Notes under the pieces: model-generated
What the model saw: only the letters and a program-made list of their open reading frames with translations
What the model was told of the DNA's origin: nothing
The model's database searches: none
Translations under genes and position numbers: made by a program
In this document: positions 52,534-60,965 of the stretch, one piece after another
How positions within the stretch are numbered: position 1 is the stretch's first letter
Layout of the letters: each line of letters begins with the position of its first letter
Assembly: GCA_026388185.1 (NCBI GenBank)
Contig: JAPLKG010000014.1
Span: forward strand, 277,537 to 341,536
Reading direction: 5' to 3'
Length of the DNA stretch: 64,000 bases
Source of the DNA: Candidatus Eisenbacteria bacterium
Lineage (GTDB): Bacteria; Eisenbacteria; RBG-16-71-46; JAFGJU01

Positions 52534-52665
52534 CGGAAGTTGTGGCGGCATCCCCGGCCAGCAAGCCGCATGGAGCGTATGTCGCGTCTGCGCACGATCC
52601 TCGGCTGGCCGACCGCACAAATCACTTGTCGCCGCCCCGCCACTTAAGTATTGGAGGGAGCTAGA

Positions 52666-53193
52666 ATGCCCATCCTTACTGGAAAGCCTGCCAAAGCCAA
52701 GCTGGTCGCGGCGCTCATGGCTCCACGTGAGGGGTTGATCCAGAAAGCCCTTTCTGCTCTCGAGCCAACCTACGGGTCAGTAGAGCTTGCTAGTAGCGTT
52801 TTTCCCTTCACCTACTCCGATTACTACAAAAACGAGATGGGGGACGGTCTGTGCAAGATGTTCTGCTCGTTTGGCAGGCTCATCGAACCTGATGAAATCG
52901 TGAGCTTGAAACTCGAGGCAATCGAATGCGAGAAGAAGTTTCTGAGAGACGAGGCCCCTCAAACGTCATTCAAAAGGTCGGTCAACATAGACCCCGGCTA
53001 TTTGGACAGAACGAAGCTTGTCCTCGCTACGACAAAAGACTGCTCCCACCGAATCTACCTCGCCAAAGGAATCTACGGTGACGTCGAGCTCGTGTATAGA
53101 TCGGGAAGTTTTGTCTGCCTGGAGTGGACGTATCTCGACTATAGAGAGGCGTTCGCCATAGAATTCTTCAACAAGGTGAGGAGCGCAACCTGA
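52666..53193 (+). CDS. DUF4416 family protein
   Basis: ATG 52666 follows TTGGAGGGAG, giving 175 residues. The DUF4416 pattern is visible in KLVAALMAPREGLIQKALSAL, VFPFTYSDYYKNEMGDGL, MFCSFGRLIEPDEIVSLKLE, RSVNIDPGYLDRTKLVLATTKD and SHRIYLAKGIYGDVELVY. Function is unknown. It is the last core-type gene before the accessory island. Confidence 0.88.
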   Translation: MPILTGKPAKAKLVAALMAPREGLIQKALSALEPTYGSVELASSVFPFTYSDYYKNEMGDGLCKMFCSFGRLIEPDEIVSLKLEAIECEKKFLRDEAPQTSFKRSVNIDPGYLDRTKLVLATTKDCSHRIYLAKGIYGDVELVYRSGSFVCLEWTYLDYREAFAIEFFNKVRSAT

Positions 53194-53260
53194 CCTCGCA
53201 GCGTGTCTTCTTAACGCCTGTGCGCGCTCGGGCAGAGGGAGGCGATAGTGCCGCATGACG

Positions 53261-53416
53261 TTTTTCCAAATGGCCAGGTTTATTTGCTAGTCGCACTTCC
53301 AAATAACACGGCTAATATCGGAAGCCAGGTACAAGTGCTGAGGGATGGGTGGGCTTGTGTCCCGGGTGAGGTAAGACACTGGGTACCGCAGGTTCGAGTC
53401 CTAGCTGGGGAGCCAC
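53261..53416 (+). repeat. 156-bp repeat, copy A, with T-arm-like end
   Basis: Nearly the same sequence occurs at 56230-56385 (roughly 85-90% identity by eye, same length). It contains the duplicated start TTCCAAATAAC-type, the dyad GTGTC/GACAC, and ends GGTTCGAGTCC with TGGGGAGCCAC, like the T-arm and 3' end of a tRNA. No full cloverleaf can be drawn because no CTCCCCA acceptor half is present. The 5' edge also holds the end of the 53194-53489 gap, which has no gene. Confidence 0.7.
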
Positions 53417-53489
53417 AACTCTTCCGTATTCCGCAGCCCAAACGCCTAAACCTCAAGTACCCGTCGTTGGACCCGGCCGTACAGCAAGT

Positions 53490-53972
53490 CTACTCTTCTA
53501 GCAGATTCCCGAATCTCAACTGTCTTTGAGGGGCTTTCGCCTTGATAAGGCTGGAGACTTTCTCAACGAACTTCTCGGCCACCGCGATAGAATGAGTCGC
53601 TTCTTTCAGCGAACAAGGTATGCCGGGTTCATAGATGAACCTGTGACGTTTTCGCCTCATGAAATCATAATCGTTCACAAGTTTCCTAAACTCATCTCCT
53701 AAAACCGAACCCGCAAATCTCACTATTGTCAAGTGCTTGTTCTTGATTTCCGGTCTGAACCCCTCGCTGAACATCAAACCCAATCCCATTCTCAACATGG
53801 CATTGTAAGCATAGTTGTAGGCACATTCCGGATCCTCTCGTAGGTTTCTCTTCGCAGTTCTCAGATCAGTGCGGGCGCGCTTGATCAGCTTGGCTACCGC
53901 CCTTTGGTCTACAGGACACCTCTTGATCAATCCGTCCTTTTCAAGGGGTTTCTCGGAATGTCTAGAGCTCAT
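53490..53972 (-). CDS. HEPN-domain toxin, copy 1
   Basis: The 160-residue helical protein has the HEPN block DLRTAKRNLREDPECAYNYAYNAMLRMGLGL and the catalytic-type Arg/His segment MRRKRHRFIYEP. HEPN proteins paired with MNT partners are ribonuclease-type toxins. Its ATG lies 11 bp inside the end of the upstream nucleotidyltransferase gene, the usual antitoxin-first order. A second copy with about nine substitutions is at 60483-60965. Confidence 0.85.
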   Translation of the reverse strand: MSSRHSEKPLEKDGLIKRCPVDQRAVAKLIKRARTDLRTAKRNLREDPECAYNYAYNAMLRMGLGLMFSEGFRPEIKNKHLTIVRFAGSVLGDEFRKLVNDYDFMRRKRHRFIYEPGIPCSLKEATHSIAVAEKFVEKVSSLIKAKAPQRQLRFGNLLEE

Positions 53973-54537
53973 CCTCTTTTCCCACCAACATTATCTTTGG
54001 AGCCGTCAAGACCTCTTCGATGAAACCGCTCGCGACTCTTTTCTTCGCCCGGTATTCTTGCAGAGAGTAGATCGTCGGGTTGATTTCTCTCCGGAGTTTT
54101 TTCTCCAATCCCGCAATCTTCTCGTTCAACACGGAGATGTCGGGACGCCCGATTATCATTAGATCGATGTCGCTGGTCGCTTTTTCTCGACCCGAAGCGA
54201 ATGATCCATAAATGAAGGCCAGCCTTATGTCCTTGAAAGACGATAACGTTTTTCTTACTGCCCCTTCAACACCAACAGTCTTAGAGACTATGGCCTTCAG
54301 TTCCTTGAATAGGGGATGTCCAGTATTCAGAGAGTAGTAGAGCAGGTTTCCGACTCTGTGAGTGACGAATAGGTTATCCCTCTGAAATCTTAAGAGCTCT
54401 CTTCTTATGCTGCCCGCGGAGTAACCCAGGATGCGCTCAAGTTGTCGCAGATAGTATTTCTGGGATGGATTGCTGAAGAAAAGGGACAGCAAGCCCTGTC
54501 TGATTCTTGACTTCGTTACATATAGCGCTTCCAACAT
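53962..54537 (-). CDS. MNT nucleotidyltransferase antitoxin with winged-helix N-terminus, copy 1
   Basis: ATG 54537 follows AAGGAG, giving 191 residues. Residues 1-75 form a winged helix (YYLRQLERILGYSAGSIRREL). The nucleotidyltransferase motif is FIYGSFASGREKATSDIDLMIIG, the G-S-x10-D-x-D of MNT. In related pairs the MNT protein AMPylates or neutralises the HEPN toxin, and the helix-turn-helix would bind the operator palindrome just upstream. It overlaps the HEPN gene by 11 bp. Confidence 0.87.
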   Translation of the reverse strand: MLEALYVTKSRIRQGLLSLFFSNPSQKYYLRQLERILGYSAGSIRRELLRFQRDNLFVTHRVGNLLYYSLNTGHPLFKELKAIVSKTVGVEGAVRKTLSSFKDIRLAFIYGSFASGREKATSDIDLMIIGRPDISVLNEKIAGLEKKLRREINPTIYSLQEYRAKKRVASGFIEEVLTAPKIMLVGKEDEL

Positions 54538-54552
54538 CGTTGAACTCCTTCT

Positions 54553-54589
54553 TGAGTACAATTGTACTCAGTATTGGATACAGCGGCAA
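54553..54589 (-). promoter_or_regulatory. Promoter and 18-bp palindromic operator of MNT-HEPN copy 1
   Basis: TGAGTACAATTGTACTCA (54553-54570) is a perfect palindrome. It contains the -10 TACAAT; TTGCCG lies 17 nt further upstream on the minus strand (54589-54584). Binding by the MNT winged helix would repress its own operon. The same palindrome is kept in copy 2. Confidence 0.7.
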
Positions 54590-54599
54590 GTCTTATCTG

Positions 54600-54872
54600 A
54601 ACCCAACCTTTGTACCGAAGTGGACTGTGCGACGAGCGTCTGAGGGTGGCATTCCAGATTGCACCACTGCCTGGTACTCGGAAGCTGCGGTGAGCCCTTC
54701 TGGCAATCAAGGCTGGACGACAGTTCTGGCACGATCCGGCCAGGAAGACAGTCTGAAGGTGAACCTATCCAGTCGTCACACACTCTCGCTGGCGTTCGTT
54801 GTGCCCGCGCTTAGTGCTCCAGTCCGTGTAGACAACCCGGAAGTGAAGGGCGACTTCAAGGCTCTCTTCTAG
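54600..54872 (+). pseudogene. Gene remnant beside MNT-HEPN copy 1
   Basis: A plus-strand frame reads NPTFVPKWTVRRASEGG, PDCTTAWYSEAAVSPSGNQG and ends VKGDFKALF at a stop. It has no plausible start, since the frame runs into the operator region. The second copy has a two-base deletion (at 61716-61717) and several changes, so neither is under coding constraint now. It looks like the 3' end of a broken gene carried along with the module. Confidence 0.45.
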
Positions 54873-54928
54873 GGTTCGAATACTGGCACATTTGGGGAGG
54901 CACACCCTCCTGCTGTGCTGCACAATGC

Positions 54929-56086
54929 TCACCGCTGCAGAGCCGTCACAAGACCGGAAAGGCTGACGAACCGAACCTCCATGTCACCATACTTCCTGTG
55001 GTAGCTGCGGGTCACGTCGTTAGCCACGACATAGTTTGAACCGGTCGGATATTGTCTCCGAAATGCCTGAAGATTCTTGGGGTCGAACGCGCCTGCCGAC
55101 CATTTGCATTCGATGGCCACCGGAGCCCTTCCTCGCACCGAGTGTACGAAATCCACCTCGTGTCCTCGTTTGTCACGCCAGTACCGAACTGTCCTCACCT
55201 GAAGAATGCTCTGAATCTCGTTCAGCACGTAGTGCTCCCAGAGCTGTCCCATGTCCTCTTCACGCAATTCTGTCCACCCGCGGTGGTAACATACGAAGCC
55301 AGTGTCGAAGCCGTAGACCTTCGGGGCCGCCACGATTTCGGTAGACTTGTGTCTTGTGAAGGGGCGAACTACGTGGGTGATAAACGTGGCTTCAAGCACG
55401 GCGAGATAATTGGAAATCGTCGTCCGGCTGATCTCGCAGGAGCGTGCGAACCTCGTCGCCTCGAATATGCTCCCACTTTGCGCGAGAAGAAGCTCCACAA
55501 ATCGCTGAAACGAGGCTCTCCTCTCTAAGCGAAACAACTCCTGAATGTCCTTCGCCCAGTATGCATCAATCCATTCCTGGAAATCTCGATCCGGAGTATT
55601 CGTGGCAAGAAAGAACGGGGGGAGTCCGCCGTAGAGGAAGCGGTGGCTGAGATCCACGTTCTTGAAGTCCACGAGATCGTGGCTGTTCATCGGCGTAAGC
55701 CAAAGATCCCTTTTCCGACCCGCCAGTGTGTCCTTGAACCTTGCCGACGCCCCGAGCGTGGATGACCCCGTGGCAAGGACTCGAGTCTTCAGGAAGTGGT
55801 CTGCCGCGATCTTGAGCAACTCGGAAGGATTCGAAAGGCGGTGAATCTCATCGAGCACAATTCTCCGGCCTACGAGGTCTTTCAGGAAACCTTCAGGATC
55901 CTCCATCAGACGCCGCGTACGGGGAAGCTCACAGTCGAAGTACTCGACTTTGTCCAATGACTTACTCAGGAAGGTCTTGCCTACACGTCTAGCTCCAGAA
56001 AGCCAGACTACCGGCTTTTCCTTCCAGGCAGATTCAACCAAATCTATCCAGAAAGACCTTCGTACCATACGCAACCATTGTTGCAC
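54929..56086 (-). CDS. AAA ATPase with DUF4143 nuclease-like C-terminus
   Basis: The 385-residue product has Walker A LSGARRVGKTFLSKSL, Walker B RIVLDEIHRL and the sensor segment VLATGSSTLGASARF of the AAA_14 family. The C-terminal DUF4143 domain includes a winged helix (SCEISRTTISNYLAVLEATF) and a PD-(D/E)xK-like site (GHEVDFVHSV, VAIECKW). Such proteins are widespread in accessory regions, and their targets are unknown. It forms the second unit of the island between two junction motifs. GTG 56086 or ATG 56068 could be the start. Confidence 0.88.
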   Translation of the reverse strand: MQQWLRMVRRSFWIDLVESAWKEKPVVWLSGARRVGKTFLSKSLDKVEYFDCELPRTRRLMEDPEGFLKDLVGRRIVLDEIHRLSNPSELLKIAADHFLKTRVLATGSSTLGASARFKDTLAGRKRDLWLTPMNSHDLVDFKNVDLSHRFLYGGLPPFFLATNTPDRDFQEWIDAYWAKDIQELFRLERRASFQRFVELLLAQSGSIFEATRFARSCEISRTTISNYLAVLEATFITHVVRPFTRHKSTEIVAAPKVYGFDTGFVCYHRGWTELREEDMGQLWEHYVLNEIQSILQVRTVRYWRDKRGHEVDFVHSVRGRAPVAIECKWSAGAFDPKNLQAFRRQYPTGSNYVVANDVTRSYHRKYGDMEVRFVSLSGLVTALQR

Positions 56087-56229
56087 ATGGTGCTACCAAA
56101 TGCAAGATCAAAAGCACAGTCGAAGGCACGCCTTATTGAGTGGTGGCTAAGATACTCGGGCAGGAGTGTGAAAATGACCTGCTTGCCCACGTTCCGGGCG
56201 GGTCCAGACAGCACTCCGTTCAGACGTCG

Positions 56230-56385
56230 ATTTTCCAAATAACCAGGTTTATTTGCTAGTCGTGCTTCCAAATAACACGGCTAATATCGGAAATCAGACA
56301 CAAATGTTGAGGAATGGGTGGGCTTGTGTCGCGGGTGAAGCAAGACACTGGGTACCGTCGGTTCGAGTCCTATCTGGGGAGGCAC
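56230..56385 (+). repeat. 156-bp repeat, copy B, with T-arm-like end
   Basis: Direct repeat of 53261-53416. This copy has a clean hairpin CAAATAA-CCAGGT-TTATTTG near its start and ends GGTTCGAGTCC with CTGGGGAGGCAC. The two copies bracket the MNT-HEPN and DUF4143 units. No gene can be supported in the following stretch, 56386-56678. Confidence 0.7.
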
Positions 56386-56678
56386 TCGGTGCTCCAAGGT
56401 TGCCCTACTTCCTGCGCAGAGGATTTTGGCGTTCTCCAGCGAGAGCGCCTGTTCTCTTTTGGCAGGACTAAGACGAGCCGATGGACAGAGACCGGGTATT
56501 GCTCTGGTTTAGTATCAAGGGCTGAGTTTTTTCTCTTGGCCTCTACGTGCGGTCGTGCTCACTGCATCCTTGCCCTACCCCTCGGGCTCCGGAATTTGAT
56601 GGCAATGGCACGAAACTCAATGGGATGCTGCCGCTGATCGCACGCATTGATACTCGTCACAATGATCTTTAGGCTGGG

Positions 56679-57098
56679 CTAGTCCGCATCTACCAGATGG
56701 TCTCGAATGAACTTCTCCGCAGCCGCAACGACGTGATCTTTGACTCCCGATGGACTCTGTGCCAGCCAGACTGTGAAATTGTAAAGTTCTTGGGTATCCG
56801 CCTTCAGCCACTTACCATTACCAGCTAGAAATGTGAGCAAGGTGGTTACTGCGATCCTCTTGTTGCCGTTCTGGAAGGGGTGGTTCTTGATCATCAGATA
56901 GAAAAGAACACTAGCCTTGCCCACTAGTGTTGGGTACAGGGCCTTGCCTGAAAAACTCTGAAACGGAGTCACAACGCAGCTTTCAAGTCTGTTTGCAAAT
57001 CGCGTAGAGAAATCAGGTATTGGCTCGTCGAAGGAGAGGTGTTCTTTAGCGAGTCGAAAGGCAAGGTATTCCACGTCGGCTATAGTTATGATTCTCAC
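56679..57098 (-). CDS. doc: Fic/Doc-family toxin
   Basis: The 139-residue protein has the Fic core HPFQNGNKRIAV, with catalytic His and the phosphate-binding GNKR, in the small Doc layout (ITIADVEYLAFRLAKEHLSF at the start). Doc toxins phosphorylate EF-Tu and stop translation. It overlaps the upstream HTH antitoxin gene by one base. HPFQNGNKR has Asn where Doc often has Asp/His, still within family range. Confidence 0.88.
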   Translation of the reverse strand: MRIITIADVEYLAFRLAKEHLSFDEPIPDFSTRFANRLESCVVTPFQSFSGKALYPTLVGKASVLFYLMIKNHPFQNGNKRIAVTTLLTFLAGNGKWLKADTQELYNFTVWLAQSPSGVKDHVVAAAEKFIRDHLVDAD

Positions 57099-57355
57099 TA
57101 TTCCCTGCTTAAGTTCTTCAGGACTTCGCCATATTCCAGAACTGTTCTACGAACAGCTGCATCTATTCGCTTCTTTCCCTTTCCTGATGTCTTCTTGCCG
57201 AGGACATCTGTGAGAGTACGGTCTGTAATGACGTACGTTTTGCCGATCTTCATAGCACGGATCTGCCCTTTTCTGACCCGGTTGTAAATGGCAATGCGAC
57301 TGACTCCGATAAGCTTGGCAAGTTCGGGTATAGTGAAGTATTTTTCCTTAGCCAT
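57098..57355 (-). CDS. HTH-domain antitoxin of the Doc toxin
   Basis: The 85-residue protein is an excisionase/MerR-like helix-turn-helix (YFTIPELAKLIGVSRIAIYN, followed by KIGKTYVITDRTLTDVLG) with a basic tail and a C-terminal helix that could cover the toxin. It is not a Phd homolog by sequence. AGGTGAGG precedes the ATG. It should bind the GTTAAC array at 57379-57442 and control the pair. Confidence 0.8.
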   Translation of the reverse strand: MAKEKYFTIPELAKLIGVSRIAIYNRVRKGQIRAMKIGKTYVITDRTLTDVLGKKTSGKGKKRIDAAVRRTVLEYGEVLKNLSRE

Positions 57356-57378
57356 GGTTCCTCACCTGAAGTTAGAAG

Positions 57379-57442
57379 GTTAACTTGACATCCACAGGTT
57401 AACATAAGTTAATCAAGCGAACAACAGTTAACATGAGTTAAC
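57379..57442 (-). promoter_or_regulatory. Phased GTTAAC operator array of the Doc module
   Basis: GTTAAC occurs at 57379, 57398, 57427 and 57437, and GTTAAT at 57408. The spacings are 19, 10, 29 split as 19 after the 57408 site, and 10, close to one and two helical turns. The array covers the promoter zone before the antitoxin gene. Confidence 0.65.
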
Positions 57443-57636
57443 GTGAGCAAATTGATCAGTAACAAACAGATATCCTAACGTCTTGTCAAATAGTCAAGTT
57501 AGTGGATAATCCTGGAAAAGCCTTACTTTAGGAAGCTGGCGAGTATATCTCTCCCGGAAGCGACTCCTTTGTGGTACAATTCTCTTTCCAGTGAGGCCTT
57601 CGTTTTCTCAGAAAGGTATTTTATCCACAGATCAGA

Positions 57637-57670
57637 TACCAATAGATGGTATATATACCATCTATTGGTA
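57637..57670 (+). promoter_or_regulatory. 34-bp perfect palindrome before the AbiEi-like gene
   Basis: The left arm TACCAATAGATGGTATA is followed directly by its exact reverse complement. It ends five bases before the chosen ATG at 57676, so a bound regulator would block initiation. Confidence 0.8.
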
Positions 57671-57675
57671 GACAA

Positions 57676-58572
57676 ATGGGCTCTATGAAGATGCTAACCA
57701 AGAAACATCATCTCGAAATCAAGACCTACTTCGATAGCGTGGATGCAAGAATATACACCCAGAAAGACATCCGACAAATCCTCGCAAGCAAACGGATTCT
57801 ATGGCAACTGCCTGGAAAAATAGGCGTGGCTGAATTCCTGGACCATCTCATTAAGAATTCGGAACTCAAGAAAATCGTTCTCAATTCTCCAGATTATGAT
57901 AAGAAATACATCCGCTATGCATGGAGGGAGATATCTGCATATCAGCTAAGTCTCTCTTTGAGACCACATTCCTATTTATCTCACCGCTCCGCAATGTACT
58001 TGAATAATCTGACTGAACTGCCTTCCAGGATCATATACGTTAACTCCGAACAAACCCCAAAACCTCGACATGAAACCAGCCTTGAACAGAGATTGATCGA
58101 CTTAGCCTTCAAATCTGAGCCCAGAACCTCAAAGTATGTTTTCAAGCATAAGAATTGGCGGATATGCTGTTTGAGCGGATTGAATACAGATAATTTGGGA
58201 GTAGTGGAAATCCAGGCACCCACTCAGGGCAGATTGCAGGTCACTGGCATTGAGAGAACCTTGATCGATATAGCCGTCAGACCTTTTTATTCTGGCGGGA
58301 CAGGTGAAGTCCTCAAGGCTTATATGAAGGCAATAGGGAAAATTGACACTGACCGACTGATTTCAATTCTGAGGAAGATCGAATACATTTATCCGTACCA
58401 TCAGGTAATAGGTTTCTATTTGCAGGGGGCAGGTTTTCAGAATTCTTCCTTGAATTCGTTTAAAGAAATGGGACTCAAACATGATTTCTATCTTGACTAT
58501 GGTATGCAGGAAAAAGACTACTCCAAAGAGTGGAGAGTTTACTTTCCCAAAGATCTTATGACTGCGCGTTAG
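57676..58572 (+). CDS. AbiEi-like antitoxin/regulator, orphan
   Basis: The 298-residue product resembles AbiEi antitoxins of type IV toxin-antitoxin systems. A helix-turn-helix region near the start (IYTQKDIRQILASKRILWQLP) is followed by SYLSHRSAMYLNNLTELP and a C-terminal domain with LQVTGIERTLIDIAVRPFYSGG. The nucleotidyltransferase toxin AbiEii, normally downstream, is absent: 58573-59001 has no frame. The gene is visibly more AT-rich than its neighbours, suggesting transfer. I chose ATG 57676 because an earlier ATG lies within the palindrome. Confidence 0.75.
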   Translation: MGSMKMLTKKHHLEIKTYFDSVDARIYTQKDIRQILASKRILWQLPGKIGVAEFLDHLIKNSELKKIVLNSPDYDKKYIRYAWREISAYQLSLSLRPHSYLSHRSAMYLNNLTELPSRIIYVNSEQTPKPRHETSLEQRLIDLAFKSEPRTSKYVFKHKNWRICCLSGLNTDNLGVVEIQAPTQGRLQVTGIERTLIDIAVRPFYSGGTGEVLKAYMKAIGKIDTDRLISILRKIEYIYPYHQVIGFYLQGAGFQNSSLNSFKEMGLKHDFYLDYGMQEKDYSKEWRVYFPKDLMTAR

Positions 58573-59001
58573 TTCATTGTCCGGATATCCACCAAGCCCG
58601 AGCTGATCCAATATGATAATAAGGTTCTAATCAAGCGCGAGGCACTTCTCTTCCATCAGTTAGCAAGGCGCCTTCTTGGTAGGTGACAAACTTAGGCGTC
58701 AGGACACGGTCTCATCATCTCTTGGTCGAGGGGCACTTGCTTCTGTCTGAACCGTGGTCTGTGAGAAGGTCGGTTGCATGCGCCTGTTGCGCCGACTAAC
58801 GACTGTCAATGGCGATTTAATCTTACCCAGAAGTGGCGAAGTAAAAGTGTACCACCTATACGGCGTGCGCTGATCAGGCGAGTACGGATCTTGCCTCCTG
58901 TCTTGGGTCATAGGTGTAGTTCTTAACCAAACCTATAGTAGACCTCTCACAGGAGGTTTTTCATAAGTATCTAACATCGTCCAGCGAGGGGAGGCAACGA
59001 G
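58573..59001. other. Non-coding stretch
   Basis: No gene can be supported. A small hairpin CCTC-TCACAG-GAGG followed by TTTTT lies near 58947-58965 and could end plus-strand transcription. Confidence 0.4.
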
Positions 59002-60156
59002 CTATCTGAAAAGCGCCTTGATCTTGCCCCAGGTGGTGGGCAGTACAGATGTGGGACCGCAGCCGACACCCAAGGCGCCTACCTGTCCACAACCAGGATG
59101 ATTTGCGCAGGGCGAGGTACAGTTGATGTGGTAGTCCCCAGCAGCAGGATCACAAAAGAGAGGGTTTGCCGAGAAATCTTCAGACACCGACGTGCACGTA
59201 TAGTAGTTTCCACGGCTGTTGTTCCATACGTCATTGCAGTGCAGTGTGGGTGACGATGAATGGGGCTGGGCGCAATCTATCCCGTACCATTCACTGCCAA
59301 TCACGATATTGTTCTCCAGAAGTGGCGAGGCAGAATCAAGGGCAATGCCGACCTGGTTGTTGACTATCGTGTTACTATGCACAGTTGGCGATGAATAGCT
59401 TATGTAGACACCATAACCCGTTCCGTCTACGATCAGATTCTCGTAGACTTCTGCCTGTGATGAAGCCCTGCACGAAACGCCGCCTGAACCATCCCTCATG
59501 ATATTCCTGCGTACAACCGGAGAGCTACCTTGACAGGCAACCGCCATATCCTCGTTCCCGATGAACTCGTTGTTCTCAATGACAGCCTGCGAAGTCAGAC
59601 AATAAATCCCAGATCCATCAACGCTGCCGTACTCTGGCCATCCGCCCGTGTTGTTGCTTATTGTATTGCCGGAAACATATAGAACCGAAGCAGCATCAGC
59701 GGCTATGCCGCCCCCGGAGTTGTCCGTAATGACGTTGTCAATGATCTGAACATCTGAAGATTCACAGAAGATCCCACTCCCGGCATTGTTGGGCCAGTAA
59801 TACCCAGAATACTGACCGTTGGTTATCGTAAGCCCTCGTATTACACCCGTGGCCGGAACATTGGTGCAATGGATAGCTCTGTGAAAGTCCCCGCCATGAA
59901 TGCTGGTAACCGCGGTACCTTGTTCGCTAATTAGGGCGATGTTCTTTCCAGATATGGTCAAGGGCCCATAGTAATAGGGCTCATAGTAATCACCCGGACC
60001 GACAAGGACTGTGTCGCCTGCAGCAGCAGAATCGATGCACGCCTGAATGGTCGTGCAATCCCCACTTCCATCCTGCCTCACAAGCCACGTGCGGGCGTCA
60101 GAGGCAACGGGGATGAGCAAGAGAAGAGAGAACAGAAGGAGGATGATAGCTCTCAT
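59002..60156 (-). CDS. Secreted right-handed beta-helix protein with WG-x-IKA C-terminus
   Basis: The 384-residue product has a signal peptide (RAIILLLFSLLLLIPVASDA) and a parallel beta-helix body. It begins WLVRQDGSGDCTTIQACIDSAAAGDTVLVGPG, the pectate-lyase/NosD-like entry, with rungs such as VIENNEFIGNEDMAVAC and PTVHSNTIVNNQVGIAL. A cysteine-rich cap (CNDVWNN to CGPTSVLP) follows. It ends TTWGKIKALFR, like the protein at 39283-39996. No catalytic residues are recognisable, so binding or lyase activity is open. The 245 bp upstream to 60401 show no gene. Confidence 0.85.
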   Translation of the reverse strand: MRAIILLLFSLLLLIPVASDARTWLVRQDGSGDCTTIQACIDSAAAGDTVLVGPGDYYEPYYYGPLTISGKNIALISEQGTAVTSIHGGDFHRAIHCTNVPATGVIRGLTITNGQYSGYYWPNNAGSGIFCESSDVQIIDNVITDNSGGGIAADAASVLYVSGNTISNNTGGWPEYGSVDGSGIYCLTSQAVIENNEFIGNEDMAVACQGSSPVVRRNIMRDGSGGVSCRASSQAEVYENLIVDGTGYGVYISYSSPTVHSNTIVNNQVGIALDSASPLLENNIVIGSEWYGIDCAQPHSSSPTLHCNDVWNNSRGNYYTCTSVSEDFSANPLFCDPAAGDYHINCTSPCANHPGCGQVGALGVGCGPTSVLPTTWGKIKALFR

Positions 60157-60482
60157 ATCGCTTTCGACCTCGCTTTCTGCCTGTCACAGACGAGCTCAGG
60201 GAAAACAAGAGGAAAGAGATCTTGTAAGCTAATCAATACGAGGAACTGTCTAAGGTTAGACTATCACATCTTGCCGCTTCGCGCAATCCCTTTCGATAAC
60301 CCACCGAGAGCATGCAACCTGTTCTCAGTATGTGGGAAGGGAACACCTCGGGACCAGACGGCTCACATCCACTCTAATGGTTCGCAAATCGTACAACTTG
60401 AGGAGCCACAACTCTTCTGTATTCCGCAGCCCAAACGCCTCAACCTCAAGTCCCCGTCGTTGGACCCGGCCGTACAGCAAAT

Positions 60483-60965
60483 TCACTCTTCCAGCAGATT
60501 CCCGAATCTCGACTGTCTCTGAGGGGCTTTCGCTCTGATGAGGCTTGAGACTTTCTCAACGAACTCCTCGGCCACCGCGATAGAATGAGTCGCTTCTTTC
60601 AGCGAACAAGGTATGCCGGGTTCATAGATGAACCTGTGACGTTTTCGCCTCATGAAATCATAATCGTTCACAAGTTTCCTAGACTCGTCTCCTAGAATCG
60701 AACCCGCAAATCTCACTATTGTCAAGTGCTTGTCCTTGATTTCCGGTCTAAACCCGTCGCTGAACATCAGACCCAGTCCCATTCTCAACATGGCATTGTA
60801 AGCATAGTTGTAAGCACATTCCGGATCCTCTCGCAGGTTTCTCTTAGCAGTTCTCAGATCAGTGCGGGCGCGCTTCATTAGCTTGGCTACTGTCCTTTGG
60901 TCTACAGGACACCTCTTGATCAATCCGTCCTTTTCAAGGGGTTTCTCAGAATGTCTAGAGCTCAT
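60483..60965 (-). CDS. HEPN-domain toxin, copy 2
   Basis: 160 residues, the same as the copy at 53490-53972 apart from about nine substitutions (for example LIKRAR to LMKRAR, GSVLGDEF to GSILGDES). RRKRHRFIYEP is unchanged, so the active site is kept. It overlaps its MNT partner by 11 bp. Confidence 0.85.
   Translation of the reverse strand: MSSRHSEKPLEKDGLIKRCPVDQRTVAKLMKRARTDLRTAKRNLREDPECAYNYAYNAMLRMGLGLMFSDGFRPEIKDKHLTIVRFAGSILGDESRKLVNDYDFMRRKRHRFIYEPGIPCSLKEATHSIAVAEEFVEKVSSLIRAKAPQRQSRFGNLLEE

Larger units (their letters stand above)
53409..54899 (-). repeat. 1.49-kb duplicated MNT-HEPN module, copy 1
   Basis: This segment recurs at 60402-61890 in the same orientation, offset 6993 bp, then 6991 bp after a two-base deletion. 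Most of it is well over 90% identical; the last 120 bp are more diverged. It holds the HEPN and MNT genes, their palindrome and a gene remnant. Both ends carry the GGTTCG / GGGGAG junction motif. Confidence 0.88.

Noticed and set aside
53261-53416. A functional tRNA gene in the 156-bp repeat
   Set aside because: Only a T-arm-like stretch and an acceptor-like 3' end are present; no matching 5' acceptor, and T-stem pairs are broken in both copies.
53248-53529. Small plus-strand protein across repeat copy A (and a sister frame at 56253-56471)
   Set aside because: The frames share residues only because the DNA is repeated; they end differently and lack domain features.
58573-59001. AbiEii toxin downstream of the AbiEi-like gene
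   Set aside because: No frame with a nucleotidyltransferase motif exists in this stretch on either strand.
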